From assembly GCA_017963125.1 (NCBI GenBank), contig JAGCUA010000009.1, positions 186,001-250,000 on the forward strand: DNA of 64,000 nucleotides, written 5' to 3'. A program made the translations under genes and the position numbers. Under the pieces are notes generated by a model. It saw only the letters and a program-made list of their open reading frames with translations. It searched no databases and was not told where the DNA came from. The DNA comes from a bacterium. GTDB lineage: Bacteria > UBP6 > UBA1177. The first letter of the stretch is position 1, and each line of letters begins with the position of its first letter. Shown here piece after piece: positions 18,369 through 28,338 of the stretch.

Positions 18369-19712
18369 TTACTCAAAGACCTCCTTTTCAAATTCTTCCA
18401 ACGCCTTTTTTCTCAATGCTTCTGCCTGCTGTTTTAGTTGTTTCTTTTTTTTCGCTTCAGACAAAATATGTTCAACTATTTTTTTCTGGATAGATAATGG
18501 TGGAATAGGTATGGGAATTCTTGAGATTTTTTCTTGGTTTATTATGGGTAAAGTGCTTTTGGATTGTTCGGCTGTAGTAATGGCTTTGTTGCTGTTCATA
18601 TAACAAAAAGCATATTCCGGCATTATTAAAGAACGATCTAATGTTATTCCTGTTATTTGCTGATTTGCTGAAACAATGTCGTCATTAACAATTCCTACTT
18701 TTCCAACAGTGGAACCAATTCCTACAAAAAGAAGATCTCCTTTGTGGAATGTTCTGGCTTTCTTTTCTGTGATGGCTTTTTCAGAAATGTATCGCTCTGA
18801 ATTTTCTAAATACATCTTATCTGTTATGTCTGCCGGAGTGTAGAACTTGATATTACCATTAAAAAACTCTTTTTTCGATGTTGGTGGTGTTGTACCGGTA
18901 GCCATTCTTAAGCATAGTTTTCCTAAAGGTAATAATTTATAAAAACCGCTGATATTTTCTTCTTGTTTACCATCCCATCTTTCGATATCCTTAAATCTTA
19001 TAAAATGCATATAATGGAAGTCGGTAGATAAAGTGTCTTTGTTACGATTGGCATTAAGTCCTAATTCATTATTTAGGAATATATCAATATCATTTTCAAT
19101 TTTAGTTGCTTGTTTTTCAAACGTTTCAGCTTTCAGGATTTTGTCATTATATGCTTTTATAAGAGCTTGTTGTTTTTTTAGTGGTGGTAAAGGAATAATT
19201 ATGCTAAGAAATTCATCTGGTTTAACTCTTGATTTTGATATTCCGCTAGTTTTTTTGTTTAAAAGAGTTTTAAAATATTGGCTTTGCATGACTTTTACTA
19301 AATATGCTCCGCTCACTTTAGATGCATCTATCTTGTAAGCGGGATATTCAGAACTTACGCCAAACGGTTCAGTATTATCTGGATGGAAGTATATGCATCC
19401 GTGTTTAATATTTATTTTGGAATAAATCAGCGTGTTTGAGTCTATTTTATTTAAATTCCCCTTAAATGTTTTTGCTTCTAAAACATCTCTCAAAAACAGT
19501 TTTCCAGAGAAGTTGATTTTGGAAATAATATGCCATTGTTTATTTAACATTTCTTCTTTAGATACTGGTTCAAAGTGCGGCGATAAAATATCTTTTAATC
19601 TAACAGAGTTTGAAAATAGCACATTTAAATTATCCCAAAAGCGTTTTACATCCCATTGGCTGAGATCTTTGAATCTTACGAATCTCAAATACATATATTC
19701 TTTTTTCTGCAT
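18369..19712 (-). CDS. hsdS: Type I restriction-modification specificity subunit
   Basis: A 447-residue DNA-recognition subunit. Two half-repeats are visible, each opening with an RFKD...WD phrase (RFVRFKDLSQWD near residue 10 and FIRFKDIERWD near 234), and each target-recognition domain closes with a conserved P-P-L segment (IPLPPLKKQQ; IPIPPLSIQKK) leading into a helical spacer. This gives two recognition domains, hence a bipartite target. It begins six bases after hsdM and ends two bases before the ATPase gene. Confidence 0.92.
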   Translation of the reverse strand: MQKKEYMYLRFVRFKDLSQWDVKRFWDNLNVLFSNSVRLKDILSPHFEPVSKEEMLNKQWHIISKINFSGKLFLRDVLEAKTFKGNLNKIDSNTLIYSKINIKHGCIYFHPDNTEPFGVSSEYPAYKIDASKVSGAYLVKVMQSQYFKTLLNKKTSGISKSRVKPDEFLSIIIPLPPLKKQQALIKAYNDKILKAETFEKQATKIENDIDIFLNNELGLNANRNKDTLSTDFHYMHFIRFKDIERWDGKQEENISGFYKLLPLGKLCLRMATGTTPPTSKKEFFNGNIKFYTPADITDKMYLENSERYISEKAITEKKARTFHKGDLLFVGIGSTVGKVGIVNDDIVSANQQITGITLDRSLIMPEYAFCYMNSNKAITTAEQSKSTLPIINQEKISRIPIPIPPLSIQKKIVEHILSEAKKKKQLKQQAEALRKKALEEFEKEVFE

Positions 19713-19718
19713 ATCTTT

Positions 19719-21989
19719 CTATTCTTTCTCTCCGTAAAAAACTTCCGGCTCGGCAACAATTCCGTTAACTATTTTGGTGCGATAAATGATTCCATCATCC
19801 GATAACTTATATTTATTTTCTTTTTCCGGAACTTCCCACAATTTCATCTCTTTCCTGTATGGCGTAAATTCTTCAGCCAAAGGAATTAACTCGTTTTCAA
19901 TGGGAGTACCAGTTGTGCTGATACCTGCCTTCTTCACTTCTGCAATAGGGATTTCGTAATCAAATTTTTCTTTAATTATAGCCCTGATTTCATCAATTTT
20001 GCGGTCTAAAATCTGTTTTTTATTCTCAGTAAGTTCTTTCTTTTCTTCTTTAGAAACAGCTTCTTTGCCGCGTTTTGCAAGTTTTGATTCGATGGAAACC
20101 AATTCTTCTGCGTATTTAGCATCAACAGCCGCTTCTGCATTCTTCTTTATTTCGGCATACTCTTCAGCTTCTTTCTCCGTAAATTTTTTCAAAAATACCA
20201 GACTCGGCTTTACAGTTGCTCCGGATGCAATGAAAACGTCTTGAGGAATGGAAACTATAAGTAAAATTTTTGCTCTGCTCTCAACAAATTCACGGACTTT
20301 TTGGAGATTTGAGGTGTTCAGAACTCCTTCAGGAAGAACGATTCCCATTCTTCCGCCGGGTTTTAAGAGATTAAGGCAACGCTCTATGAACAACACTTCT
20401 GTTAGTCCGTTGTTGATTTTATAGAGACTCAACAAGGATTTTCCGACATTGTCATTAACTTGTTTCAAGGCTTCTTTGTATGCCTCACCATATCGCTTGA
20501 TATACTCATTAATTTTGTCTTTATCTGTAAATCTGTCGGCTTCTGATATTTTTAAGTCTTTTTCCACTCTTGAGCCAAATGGCGGATTGGTCAGAATCAC
20601 ATCAAAACGGTTCTCGAAAATACCGTTTACATTCAAAAGTCCGTCATGATGATGTACTCCGCCATGACCGTCACCGTGCATGATCATATTCATCTTGGCC
20701 GTTCGTGCCATTCGCGGATTTGCATCTGTGCCGTAAATACAATCAAACGACAAAGTGCGCAACCGGCCTTTATTATTGTTAATGTCCAGCTCTTCATTCA
20801 GATGTGCAAAGGCTTCGGATACTTTCGTTTCAATCTGTTGTTTCTTTTTTTCCGAAAGATTATCGAAATCTTCCCCGTAATACTCCTGTTTGATGGCTTC
20901 TTTTTGTTTTTCCACATCTTTCTCAATATTTTCACGCACATACTCAAAAGCTTTGATTAAGAAACCGCCACTGCCGCAGCACGGGTCACAAATATATTCG
21001 CCTTCTTGCGGGTCAAGAACAGAAACCATAAAATCAACAATCGTTCGCGGGGTAAAGAATTGACCAAGTTCGCCGCGGAACGTTTTTCCCAAAAATTTTT
21101 CAAATGCAATGCCTTTTACATCATCAGAAGTCGTGGAAAGGTTGTATATTTCCAATTCCTTAACTATCTGTTCAAAACTATTTTCACGAATCTCAATTTT
21201 GGCATTGTCATTAAACAGATGATCTTTTTCAAAATCTTTTTTTGTATTGCTGAATAATTCCTGATAGAAAGCATTTGAAGTCGCACTTTTTGTTAAGTCC
21301 CAAGCTTCTTTAAGTCGTTTGAATGCCGCTAAAGAAAAAATTTGAGAATTAGAATTCATACGCTCATAACGTATTTTCATAAACAGAATTTTGCTGATCT
21401 CATCAAATGCCGCTTCCGGAGACAGTTTATCGTTGTTACGAATGATATTATGACACTTAAAAAGCAGCTTTGAAAATTCATCACGAGTAAAAGCCTTGGT
21501 TTGCGTCAACAATTTATCGATTTCTTTCTGATTGTTGGCTTTTGTTGCATCAGGTATATCAACGATTTCTTCAAGTTTGTCGGGAATTTCACCTTTTACC
21601 AGCTTGAAAATTTTTGTTTCTTTCAAATTGGTCGTCACAAAAAAGTCTGCATGAGACCATGATGCGTAATTCATTCCCTGATAGTAGTCTTCTTTGTGAA
21701 TAGTAACAGATGCAGCCTTGCATTCAACAATAATAAGAGGATATTTGTTTTTTTGTTTATCTTCTTTACTGCGCCAAACCGCAATGTCAGCACGCGCAGC
21801 ACCCTGCCCGCGTTGAGAGTTGTTGACTTTCAATTCTTGATCCATCTGATCAAGAGAATAGCCGTAACTATTTACCAAACGGCAAATATATTTTTGACGA
21901 ACTTCTTCTTCCGGCTTATATACGAGCCACTTTTCTTTAAGTGGAGCAAATATTTTATTGTCTTTGATTTGTACTTCTATTTTATCCAT
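19719..21989 (-). CDS. hsdM: Type I DNA N6-adenine methyltransferase with N-terminal HsdR-like nuclease domain
   Basis: A 756-residue fusion. Residues about 20-130 match the type I restriction R-protein N-terminal domain, with a PD-(D/E)xK-like set (D68 in ARADIAVW; E89 and K91 in IIVECKA). The HsdM helical domain and methyltransferase follow, with motif I DPCCGSGGF (335-343) and catalytic motif IV NPPFGS. It methylates adenine with HsdS; whether the nuclease-like domain cuts DNA is open. The ATG at 21989 is chosen for its GGAGG site four bases upstream; an earlier TTG contains that site. No HsdR translocase gene is in the window. Confidence 0.92.
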   Translation of the reverse strand: MDKIEVQIKDNKIFAPLKEKWLVYKPEEEVRQKYICRLVNSYGYSLDQMDQELKVNNSQRGQGAARADIAVWRSKEDKQKNKYPLIIVECKAASVTIHKEDYYQGMNYASWSHADFFVTTNLKETKIFKLVKGEIPDKLEEIVDIPDATKANNQKEIDKLLTQTKAFTRDEFSKLLFKCHNIIRNNDKLSPEAAFDEISKILFMKIRYERMNSNSQIFSLAAFKRLKEAWDLTKSATSNAFYQELFSNTKKDFEKDHLFNDNAKIEIRENSFEQIVKELEIYNLSTTSDDVKGIAFEKFLGKTFRGELGQFFTPRTIVDFMVSVLDPQEGEYICDPCCGSGGFLIKAFEYVRENIEKDVEKQKEAIKQEYYGEDFDNLSEKKKQQIETKVSEAFAHLNEELDINNNKGRLRTLSFDCIYGTDANPRMARTAKMNMIMHGDGHGGVHHHDGLLNVNGIFENRFDVILTNPPFGSRVEKDLKISEADRFTDKDKINEYIKRYGEAYKEALKQVNDNVGKSLLSLYKINNGLTEVLFIERCLNLLKPGGRMGIVLPEGVLNTSNLQKVREFVESRAKILLIVSIPQDVFIASGATVKPSLVFLKKFTEKEAEEYAEIKKNAEAAVDAKYAEELVSIESKLAKRGKEAVSKEEKKELTENKKQILDRKIDEIRAIIKEKFDYEIPIAEVKKAGISTTGTPIENELIPLAEEFTPYRKEMKLWEVPEKENKYKLSDDGIIYRTKIVNGIVAEPEVFYGEKE

Positions 21990-22124
21990 TTTGCCTCCAT
22001 AGATCGCAATCTCCAAAAAAGCCTGAAATAATATCGTTTTTCAAACTAAAATCAATGGAAATCCAAGATTTTTCAGCTTTTATTTTATAGTAAAATCCCA
22101 ACATGGCGCGAGTATCGGGAACTA

Positions 22125-22174
22125 TCGCAATTTTTGCGACAGTTGGCAGAGTTGTACGATTTTTTCGTACAACT
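22125..22174. promoter_or_regulatory. Two perfect palindromes upstream of hsdM
   Basis: TCGCAA-ttt-TTGCGA at 22125-22139 and AGTTGTACGA-ttttt-TCGTACAACT at 22150-22174 lie between the Bro-N gene and hsdM, 136 to 185 bases before the hsdM start. Neither is followed by a T-run on the minus strand, so operators are more likely than terminators. The second one recurs inside the Bro-N gene. Confidence 0.6.
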
Positions 22175-22249
22175 GGATTGAACTATTTACAATTTGGAAA
22201 CGGTTGTTGTTTCCTCAAAAAATAGCCTGAAACCGTTATTTCACCTATT

Positions 22250-23122
22250 TCATTTCGATTCTTCGTCTTCGTCAATGACCGAAGGCTTGCTGTCATGCAA
22301 AAGATGCTGGTTGTCGATTGCATTAGACGGAGATACCACTTTTTTACCGGTCTTTTTCTCGAGTTCTGTTCTTGCGTTTTTAGCGATAGTTGCTCCGTCA
22401 ACGGCATTCTGAACATGATCTTTGAAGTTGTGAGGATCTCTCGATTCCGAAATTTCTTTTGTCGAAAGCTCGGCAAGCATATTCAGAATAAGTTCCTGAT
22501 TCGTCATGTTGTCGCGCAGGTTTTCTTTCTTCAGTCCTTTGAATTCCTTATATTCTTTAGCGGTTTTACCCGCCCAAGTCTTGTAGATTATATCTGTCAG
22601 AGTTGCGAACTGAACGCCGTCCTGCAGTCCGCGCCTTTTCCATTCGTCAGTCAGGTCTTTTCTGATTTCCATGCTTTTCAGACGCTGGTTTATCCAGCTT
22701 TCGGAGTAGCCGAGCTGCCTGTATGCAATCAGAGCACGGTTTATTGAAATTTCAGGATCTTTGATTTCGTCGAGCCGCTCTCTTGCGATCTGCGCCATCC
22801 ACAGTTTGAAAGGCTCGGCCTTCGGCGATGGAACCGACTGAATCAAGCGGAAAAGCTGTTCTGTGGTCATGCAGTCAGTTTTGTACATCTTGCCGTCGGA
22901 AGACAACATTTTCAGTTGTACGATTTTTTCGTACAACTGGCTTCCTTCGGCTGCAAGTCTGCGTTTTAAATCACTCCAATAGCGTCTTGGAATCTCACTG
23001 TCAGTCAGAACCGAAATGACATCAACCACCGAAAAATACCATTCCTCTGTTTCTTTGTCCCAAAGTGTGCGGACTTGTTTCTCTTCAAAAATTTTAATTT
23101 GAGTGTTTTTTACTTCTTCCAT
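22250..23122 (-). CDS. Bro-N domain (prophage antirepressor-like) protein
   Basis: A 290-residue protein. Residues about 8-110 form a Bro-N domain (WYFSVVDVISVLTDSEIP, RRYWSDLKRRL), the DNA-binding domain of phage antirepressors and baculovirus BRO proteins. The remaining helical part has RAxxAYRQLGYSESWINQRL and WKRRGLQDGVQFATLTD, as in the Bro-N proteins often found beside type I restriction genes. It is the first gene of the defence operon by position and may control it. GGAG lies eight bases before the ATG. Confidence 0.82.
   Translation of the reverse strand: MEEVKNTQIKIFEEKQVRTLWDKETEEWYFSVVDVISVLTDSEIPRRYWSDLKRRLAAEGSQLYEKIVQLKMLSSDGKMYKTDCMTTEQLFRLIQSVPSPKAEPFKLWMAQIARERLDEIKDPEISINRALIAYRQLGYSESWINQRLKSMEIRKDLTDEWKRRGLQDGVQFATLTDIIYKTWAGKTAKEYKEFKGLKKENLRDNMTNQELILNMLAELSTKEISESRDPHNFKDHVQNAVDGATIAKNARTELEKKTGKKVVSPSNAIDNQHLLHDSKPSVIDEDEESK
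22914..22938. repeat. Copy of the intergenic palindrome inside the Bro-N gene
   Basis: The 25-base palindrome of 22150-22174 recurs here without mismatch, plus one or two identical flanking bases. Within the gene it encodes QLYEKIVQL on the minus strand. Distance between copies is 764 bases. Confidence 0.85.
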
Positions 23123-23149
23123 TGTGTAATCTCCAAATAAAAACGTGTA

Positions 23150-23212
23150 ATTATAGTTAAATATTTCTAAAAGTAAAATTATTTTTCTAAAAAAATTCTT
23201 TTATTTCTAAAA
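23150..23212 (-). promoter_or_regulatory. Promoter and three 20-bp-spaced operator repeats of the Bro-N/restriction operon
   Basis: On the minus strand a TATAAT (23150-23155) lies 28 bases before the Bro-N ATG, with a weak TTTTAC as -35 at 23173-23178. The word TTTCTAAAA occurs at 23164-23172, 23184-23192 and 23204-23212, each start exactly 20 bases from the next (two helical turns). The first copy falls within the promoter spacer, so a bound regulator would block RNA polymerase. The rest of the spacer up to metG (23123-23424) shows no gene. Confidence 0.6.
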
Positions 23213-23424
23213 TTTCTTTCTATAATATTTTAGTTTTTGTGATTTTTTAATATGGAGAATGAAAACAAATGTTGATTTATGGTTTGCGGACAAGCCACCC
23301 GCGCACGCATTCGTAAAACTCCTTAAAAATTTTATTGATTTTTCCAAAAAAATAATTAAGGTGCGCTCTACTTTTCCGGAATTTGCCGGCCTTTTAAAAT
23401 TTGAATTTTTTTTAGGAGAAAAAA

Positions 23425-25098
23425 TTGAAGTATTTGGTCACATCAGCTTTGCCTTATGCGAACGGGCCGATCCACCTCGGTCACCTTGCAGGGGCTTACC
23501 TTCCCGCCGATGTTTTCGTACGTTATCTCCGCAATATGAAGAGAGAAGTCGTCTACGTCTGCGGAACGGATGAACACGGCGTCCCGATCACGATCAACGC
23601 GGAATCGCGCGGGATCACACCCGAAGACGTCGTAAAAGAGAATCACGAGCTTATCGCACGCGGTTTTGAGATGGCTGAAATGTCTTTTGATATATTTTCA
23701 GGAACGCACAACGATATCGAGAAGGAACTTTCGCAGGATTTCTTCAAGAGACTCGATAAAAACGGATTCATTTCGGTAAGAGACGTCGAACAGTTCTACT
23801 GCGAACACGACAAGATGTTCCTTCCCGACCGTTACGTCGAAGGAACATGCCCCATCTGCAAGGATCCTGGAGCACGCGGAGATCAGTGTGACAAATGCGG
23901 AAACGCTCTTAATTCGCTCGATCTCATCAACCCGAAATGCAAAATCTGCGGTCAGACTCCGGTGAAGAAAAGCTCAAAACACTGGTTCCTTGACCTCGAC
24001 AAATTTGAAAAAAGGCTCGATGCATGGCTTGAAACGAAAGAAAACTGGAAAAGCAACGTCAAGGCTTTCTGCAAACAGTGGTTTGAAAGAGGTCTCGAGC
24101 CGAGAGGTATCACCCGCGATATTTCGTGGGGCGTTCCCGTTCCCGTCGAAGGAGCCGAAGGAAAAGTCCTTTACGTCTGGTTTGATGCACCTATCGGTTA
24201 CATCGCCTTCACGAAAGAGCTTTTCGCGAAGAGAGGCCTCGACGAAAACGAATGGGAAAAATGGTGGAAAGGCGGCGACGACGTCAAACTCATACATTTT
24301 ATCGGAAAAGACAACATCGTTTTCCATTCGATAATCTGGCCTGCAATGCTCATGGGTCAGGAAGACGGCTGGAAACTTCCCGACGAAATCCCTGCAAACG
24401 AATTCCTCAACCTTGAAGGTCAGAAGATCTCGACAAGCAGGAACTGGGCGATCTGGGTCCACGATTTCCTTGAAAGATTCAATCCCGATTCGGTCAGATT
24501 CTACCTTGCGACGATCGCGCCGGAAACTAAGGATTCAGACTTCTCGTTCAAAGGTTTTCAGGATGCCAACAACGGCATGCTCTCCGCTATCTACGGCAAC
24601 TTCGTGAACAGAAACCTTGCTTTCATCAACAAGTTTTTCGGCGGAAAGATCGAAGGAGAAATAAAATCCTCTGAAGAAGACGACAAAATGTGGGAAGACG
24701 TCAACAAGGAACTTAAGGAAATCCTCGACTGCTACGAAACTTTCCGCGTGAGAGACGCAGCTTTCCACATCATGGAAATAGGACGAATCGCAAACAAATA
24801 CTTTGACACAATGGCTCCGTGGGCACTCAGAAAGAGCGATCCGGAGCGCTGCAACGGCGTATTTGTAAACTGTCTCAACTTAATCGACAAAATGGCTACG
24901 GTTCTGGAGCCGATAACTCCGGCCGCGAGCAGAAAGGTCAAACGAATGCTGAATCTGCCGGAAGTGTTCGATTTTACTAAACTTTATGAGCACAATATAA
25001 CTAACGGAATAAAGCTTGGTGAAGTAGAGATACTTTTCGGAAAGATCGATGACGAAACTATTGCCGCCGAGAAATCGAGATTAGGCAACAATCATTGA
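23425..25098 (+). CDS. metG: Methionyl-tRNA synthetase
   Basis: Charges initiator and elongator tRNA-Met. The 557-residue class I enzyme has HLGH (residues 17-20), a KISTS version of KMSKS (334-338), and two zinc knuckles (C142/C145/C155/C158 and C172/C175 with partners), the four-cysteine MetG type. The C-terminal tRNA-binding (Trbp111-like) domain is absent, as in shorter MetG forms. The start is a TTG at 23425 with AGGAGAA upstream; the first residues KYLVTSALPYANGPIHLGH match the family start exactly. Confidence 0.96.
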   Translation: MKYLVTSALPYANGPIHLGHLAGAYLPADVFVRYLRNMKREVVYVCGTDEHGVPITINAESRGITPEDVVKENHELIARGFEMAEMSFDIFSGTHNDIEKELSQDFFKRLDKNGFISVRDVEQFYCEHDKMFLPDRYVEGTCPICKDPGARGDQCDKCGNALNSLDLINPKCKICGQTPVKKSSKHWFLDLDKFEKRLDAWLETKENWKSNVKAFCKQWFERGLEPRGITRDISWGVPVPVEGAEGKVLYVWFDAPIGYIAFTKELFAKRGLDENEWEKWWKGGDDVKLIHFIGKDNIVFHSIIWPAMLMGQEDGWKLPDEIPANEFLNLEGQKISTSRNWAIWVHDFLERFNPDSVRFYLATIAPETKDSDFSFKGFQDANNGMLSAIYGNFVNRNLAFINKFFGGKIEGEIKSSEEDDKMWEDVNKELKEILDCYETFRVRDAAFHIMEIGRIANKYFDTMAPWALRKSDPERCNGVFVNCLNLIDKMATVLEPITPAASRKVKRMLNLPEVFDFTKLYEHNITNGIKLGEVEILFGKIDDETIAAEKSRLGNNH

Positions 25099-25190
25099 TA
25101 CCATAGCTCACATTTTTATTTTTTTGTAAGGCTGAACTGCACTTATGGGGGTATTTTTGCTTTGCTCACATTTTTTGTGGAGGAAAAATT

Positions 25191-26693
25191 ATGAGTGACA
25201 AAATTATTGAGCTCGTCGGAATTTCGAAAGAATTCGACGGCGGCACTTTGGCTGTTTCTGACTTCAATCTTCATGTGAACCGTGGCGAATTTGTCACGTT
25301 TTTGGGTCCGTCCGGCTGCGGAAAAACGACTACACTGCGTATGATTGCAGGTTTCGAGATCCCTACGAGCGGCAAGATCCTGCTTAACGGCAAGGACATA
25401 ACGAACCTTCCGCCCTATCTGCGTCCGGTAAACACCGTTTTCCAGCGTTACGCACTTTTTCCTCATCTTAACGTTTACGACAACATCGCGTTCGGCCTCA
25501 AACTCAAAAAGATAAAAACGACTTCCAAAGATAAAAACGGCAACGTCATAGAAAAATTCGAACATCTCAAAAAGTCGGAGATCGACGAAAAAGTCAGCCG
25601 GGCTTTGAAGATGGTTGACCTCGAAGAGTTCGAAAAAAGAAAAGTCACTACTCTTTCCGGCGGTCAGCAGCAGAGGATCGCGATAGCACGCGCTATCGTC
25701 AACGAGCCTGAGATCCTTCTTCTTGACGAGCCGCTTGGTGCGCTCGACCTCAAAATGAGAAAGGATATGCAGCTCGAGCTCAAGGATATGCAGAGAAAAC
25801 TCGGAATAACCTTCATTTACGTCACGCACGACCAGGAAGAAGCCCTCACGATGAGCGACAGGATCGTTGTCATGAAAGACGGCGAAGTTCAGCAGATCGG
25901 CACTCCGCAGGATATCTACAACGAACCGACGAACGCTTTCGTTGCAGACTTTATCGGCGAGAGCAACATTTACAACGGAACGATCGTCGGCGACAGAAAA
26001 GTACGTTTCATCAACAAGGTTTTCGACTGCGTTGACGATTTCGAGATCAATGCGAAAGTCGATGTCGTCGTCAGACCTGAAGATGTCGAGATCGTAAAAC
26101 CCGAAGAAGGGATCGTCTCCGGTCAGATCGTTTCCTCTATTTTTAAAGGTGTCCACTACGAAATGATCATGATGGTCGGCAAAAGTGAAGTCATGATCCA
26201 GTCCACGAAAGAGGTCAAAGTCGGCGATACGATCGGGATCCGCGTAAGCCCTGATAACATCCACATCATGAAACGCGACTTCGTTTCGAACGTTTACGAC
26301 GGCTATATCGACAAAATCAACAAAGTCCACTTTGCCGAAGGCGCTTTCGAGTGCGATGTCACGCAGCTTTACCCCGGTTCTCACCTCGATTCTGAAGGTT
26401 ATGTCATCACGACTGCCGGTGAAAAGATCGACCTTACCAATGTTCCGGTCAGAGTCGAAGTCGGCCTCAAAGATATCGAAATTATCGACAACGATGAAGA
26501 CGGCGATGCAAGAGGTTCAATAATTTCAATAGTTTATAAAGGCGACCACTACCAGATCATCATCTGCACCGATGAGGAAGAGGAAGAAATCGTCTGCGAC
26601 ACTGAATATCTCTGGAACGAAAACGACCGTGTCAGCGTCAAGATACCGAAGGATAAGATCAAACTTACTTTGAAGGCGGTGGAAAAGAAATGA
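25191..26693 (+). CDS. potA: Spermidine/putrescine ABC transporter ATPase, extended
   Basis: ATPase of a polyamine-type importer. Walker A GPSGCGKT is at 39-46, the signature is LSGGQQQR, and Walker [12 protein letters not shown] and [12 protein letters not shown] follow. At 500 residues it is about 130 longer than usual PotA. The excess is a second TOBE-like unit: [17 protein letters not shown] (about residues 308-324) is echoed by [17 protein letters not shown] (about 442-458). The ATG has GGAGG upstream. Its stop overlaps potB by four bases. A direct repeat GCTCACATTTTT (25106-25117, 25164-25175) precedes the operon. Confidence 0.93.
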   Translation: MSDKIIELVGISKEFDGGTLAVSDFNLHVNRGEFVTFLGPSGCGKTTTLRMIAGFEIPTSGKILLNGKDITNLPPYLRPVNTVFQRYALFPHLNVYDNIAFGLKLKKIKTTSKDKNGNVIEKFEHLKKSEIDEKVSRALKMVDLEEFEKRKVTTLSGGQQQRIAIARAIVNEPEILLLDEPLGALDLKMRKDMQLELKDMQRKLGITFIYVTHDQEEALTMSDRIVVMKDGEVQQIGTPQDIYNEPTNAFVADFIGESNIYNGTIVGDRKVRFINKVFDCVDDFEINAKVDVVVRPEDVEIVKPEEGIVSGQIVSSIFKGVHYEMIMMVGKSEVMIQSTKEVKVGDTIGIRVSPDNIHIMKRDFVSNVYDGYIDKINKVHFAEGAFECDVTQLYPGSHLDSEGYVITTAGEKIDLTNVPVRVEVGLKDIEIIDNDEDGDARGSIISIVYKGDHYQIIICTDEEEEEIVCDTEYLWNENDRVSVKIPKDKIKLTLKAVEKK

Positions 26694-27541
26694 ACGGACT
26701 GAAATTTTCAAGAAAGCAGCTGGGCATTCCATACGCGGTTTTTCTTATCGCGTTCGTCGTCGTGCCGCTTCTGCTTATAACTTTATATGCTTTCACTAAA
26801 AAAGTTCCCGCCGACAAGGCGACTTTCACGATCGCGGGCGAATCGGTCTCTTTCGCAGTTTCGAATTTCTCTGACTTTTTCTCGAAATCGGCGAATATCA
26901 GAGTCCTTTTCGTAAGTTTCGGATTGGCGATAATCACTACGATCGTCAGCCTTTTCATCGCCTATCCGGTCGCATACATACTTTCTAAGACGAAATTCAA
27001 CAAAGGCGGCGTTCTCCTCGTCCTTTTCATCCTTCCGCTCTGGATAAATTTCGTTCTCAGAACTGCCGCGATGAAGGAACTGCTCTACTTCGTCGGCATG
27101 TACAAATCGAACAGCTTCAGCTTTATAAACACGCTTATCGGTATGGTCTATGACTATCTTCCGTTTGTCATTATGCCGTTATATTCGGTTCTGGTCAAGA
27201 TCGACAAAAGCTATGCCGAAGCAAGCGCAGACCTCGGCGCGAAGCCTGTGACCACCTTCCTTTCGGTCACTCTTCCCCTTTCGATGCCAGGGATCGTGAG
27301 CGCGATATCGATGGTCCTCCTCCCGACGACTACAAGCTACGTCATCAGCGATACGCTCGGCAACGGAAACGTAACGATCGTCGGAAAGATAATCGAAACT
27401 CAGTTCCTCACGATGGACAACTGGCACGCAGGCAGCACGATCGCACTCGTTCTTCTCGTAATAATTTTCCTTTCAATGTTTCTCAGCGGCAAATTTACTG
27501 AAGAAGAGGACGAAAGCGCAGGGAGGGCTAACTTATGGTAA
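26690..27541 (+). CDS. potB: Spermidine/putrescine ABC transporter permease B
   Basis: A 283-residue inner-membrane permease with about six helices. The cytoplasmic EAA loop, which contacts PotA, is visible in [16 protein letters not shown]. It starts within the potA stop (ATGA) and its end overlaps potC by seven bases, so the transporter genes are translationally coupled. Confidence 0.93.
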   Translation: MNGLKFSRKQLGIPYAVFLIAFVVVPLLLITLYAFTKKVPADKATFTIAGESVSFAVSNFSDFFSKSANIRVLFVSFGLAIITTIVSLFIAYPVAYILSKTKFNKGGVLLVLFILPLWINFVLRTAAMKELLYFVGMYKSNSFSFINTLIGMVYDYLPFVIMPLYSVLVKIDKSYAEASADLGAKPVTTFLSVTLPLSMPGIVSAISMVLLPTTTSYVISDTLGNGNVTIVGKIIETQFLTMDNWHAGSTIALVLLVIIFLSMFLSGKFTEEEDESAGRANLW

Positions 27542-28338
27542 AGAAAATAATCGGCGGAAGCTACATAACTCTGGTTCTTTTCCTTCTTTACGCCCCTATC
27601 CTTCTCCTTTTCGTTTACAGTTTCAACATGTCGCGTGAAATAGGGATCTGGTCTCCGGAATGGGGTTTTGACCTTTACTACAAACTCTGGAGCAATACCG
27701 ACCTCATGGAAACAGTCGTCAACACGATCGTTCTCGCACTTGCGGCGGGCTTCATTTCAACAGTTCTCGGCACAATGGGCGCAATCGGAATGTTCTATTC
27801 AAGCCGTCGCGTCAACAGAACGATGAACGAGCTCACCAAAATACCGATAATAAATGCGGAAGTCGTCACGGCCATATCGATCGCACTCATCTGCACGATG
27901 TTCGGTTTCGGAAGGTCGTACGCGTCGCTTCTTATCGGGCACGTAGTCCTCACCGTTCCGTTCGTCGTCCTTTCGGTCATTCCGAAACTCAAACAGATGG
28001 ACAACAATCTTTACGAAGCAGTACTTGACCTCGGTGCGACTCCGACAAAGGCGATTTTCCTTATCGTCATTCCGGAAATTCTCCCAGGAATCATTTCGGG
28101 TTTCCTGCTCGCGATAAACATTTCGCTTGACGACTACATCATCACGAGTTTCACGAAACCTTCGACTTTCAAGACGATTTCGACTTACGTTTACGATGCC
28201 TACGCAAAGGGCGGAAAAAGTTCTTCCGTTCCCGCGCTCAGGGCTCTGTTTGCGATAATTTTTGTCGTAATGATCGCTTATGTGGTCATTCATTCTTTTA
28301 TACAATCAAGAAAATCTAGACTGGAGGGGTCAAGATGA
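27535..28338 (+). CDS. potC: Spermidine/putrescine ABC transporter permease C
   Basis: A 267-residue inner-membrane permease, partner of PotB. The N-terminal helix is followed by the FNMSREIGIW segment typical of PotC, and the EAA loop is YEAVLDLGATPTKAIF. The stop overlaps the start of the binding-protein gene by four bases. Confidence 0.93.
   Translation: MVKKIIGGSYITLVLFLLYAPILLLFVYSFNMSREIGIWSPEWGFDLYYKLWSNTDLMETVVNTIVLALAAGFISTVLGTMGAIGMFYSSRRVNRTMNELTKIPIINAEVVTAISIALICTMFGFGRSYASLLIGHVVLTVPFVVLSVIPKLKQMDNNLYEAVLDLGATPTKAIFLIVIPEILPGIISGFLLAINISLDDYIITSFTKPSTFKTISTYVYDAYAKGGKSSSVPALRALFAIIFVVMIAYVVIHSFIQSRKSRLEGSR

Noticed and set aside
15527..23122. Complete type I restriction system
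   Set aside because: There is no HsdR helicase/translocase in the window; only a nuclease-like domain fused to HsdM.
14079..23122. Prophage
   Set aside because: Bro-N and Fic proteins occur in phages, but there are no capsid, tail, terminase or integrase genes.
25143..26384. Long minus-strand open frame of 413 codons opposite potA
   Set aside because: It mirrors a strongly coded gene, is rich in Asp/Val/Phe as such mirror frames are, has no ribosome-binding site or known motif, and potA is secure.
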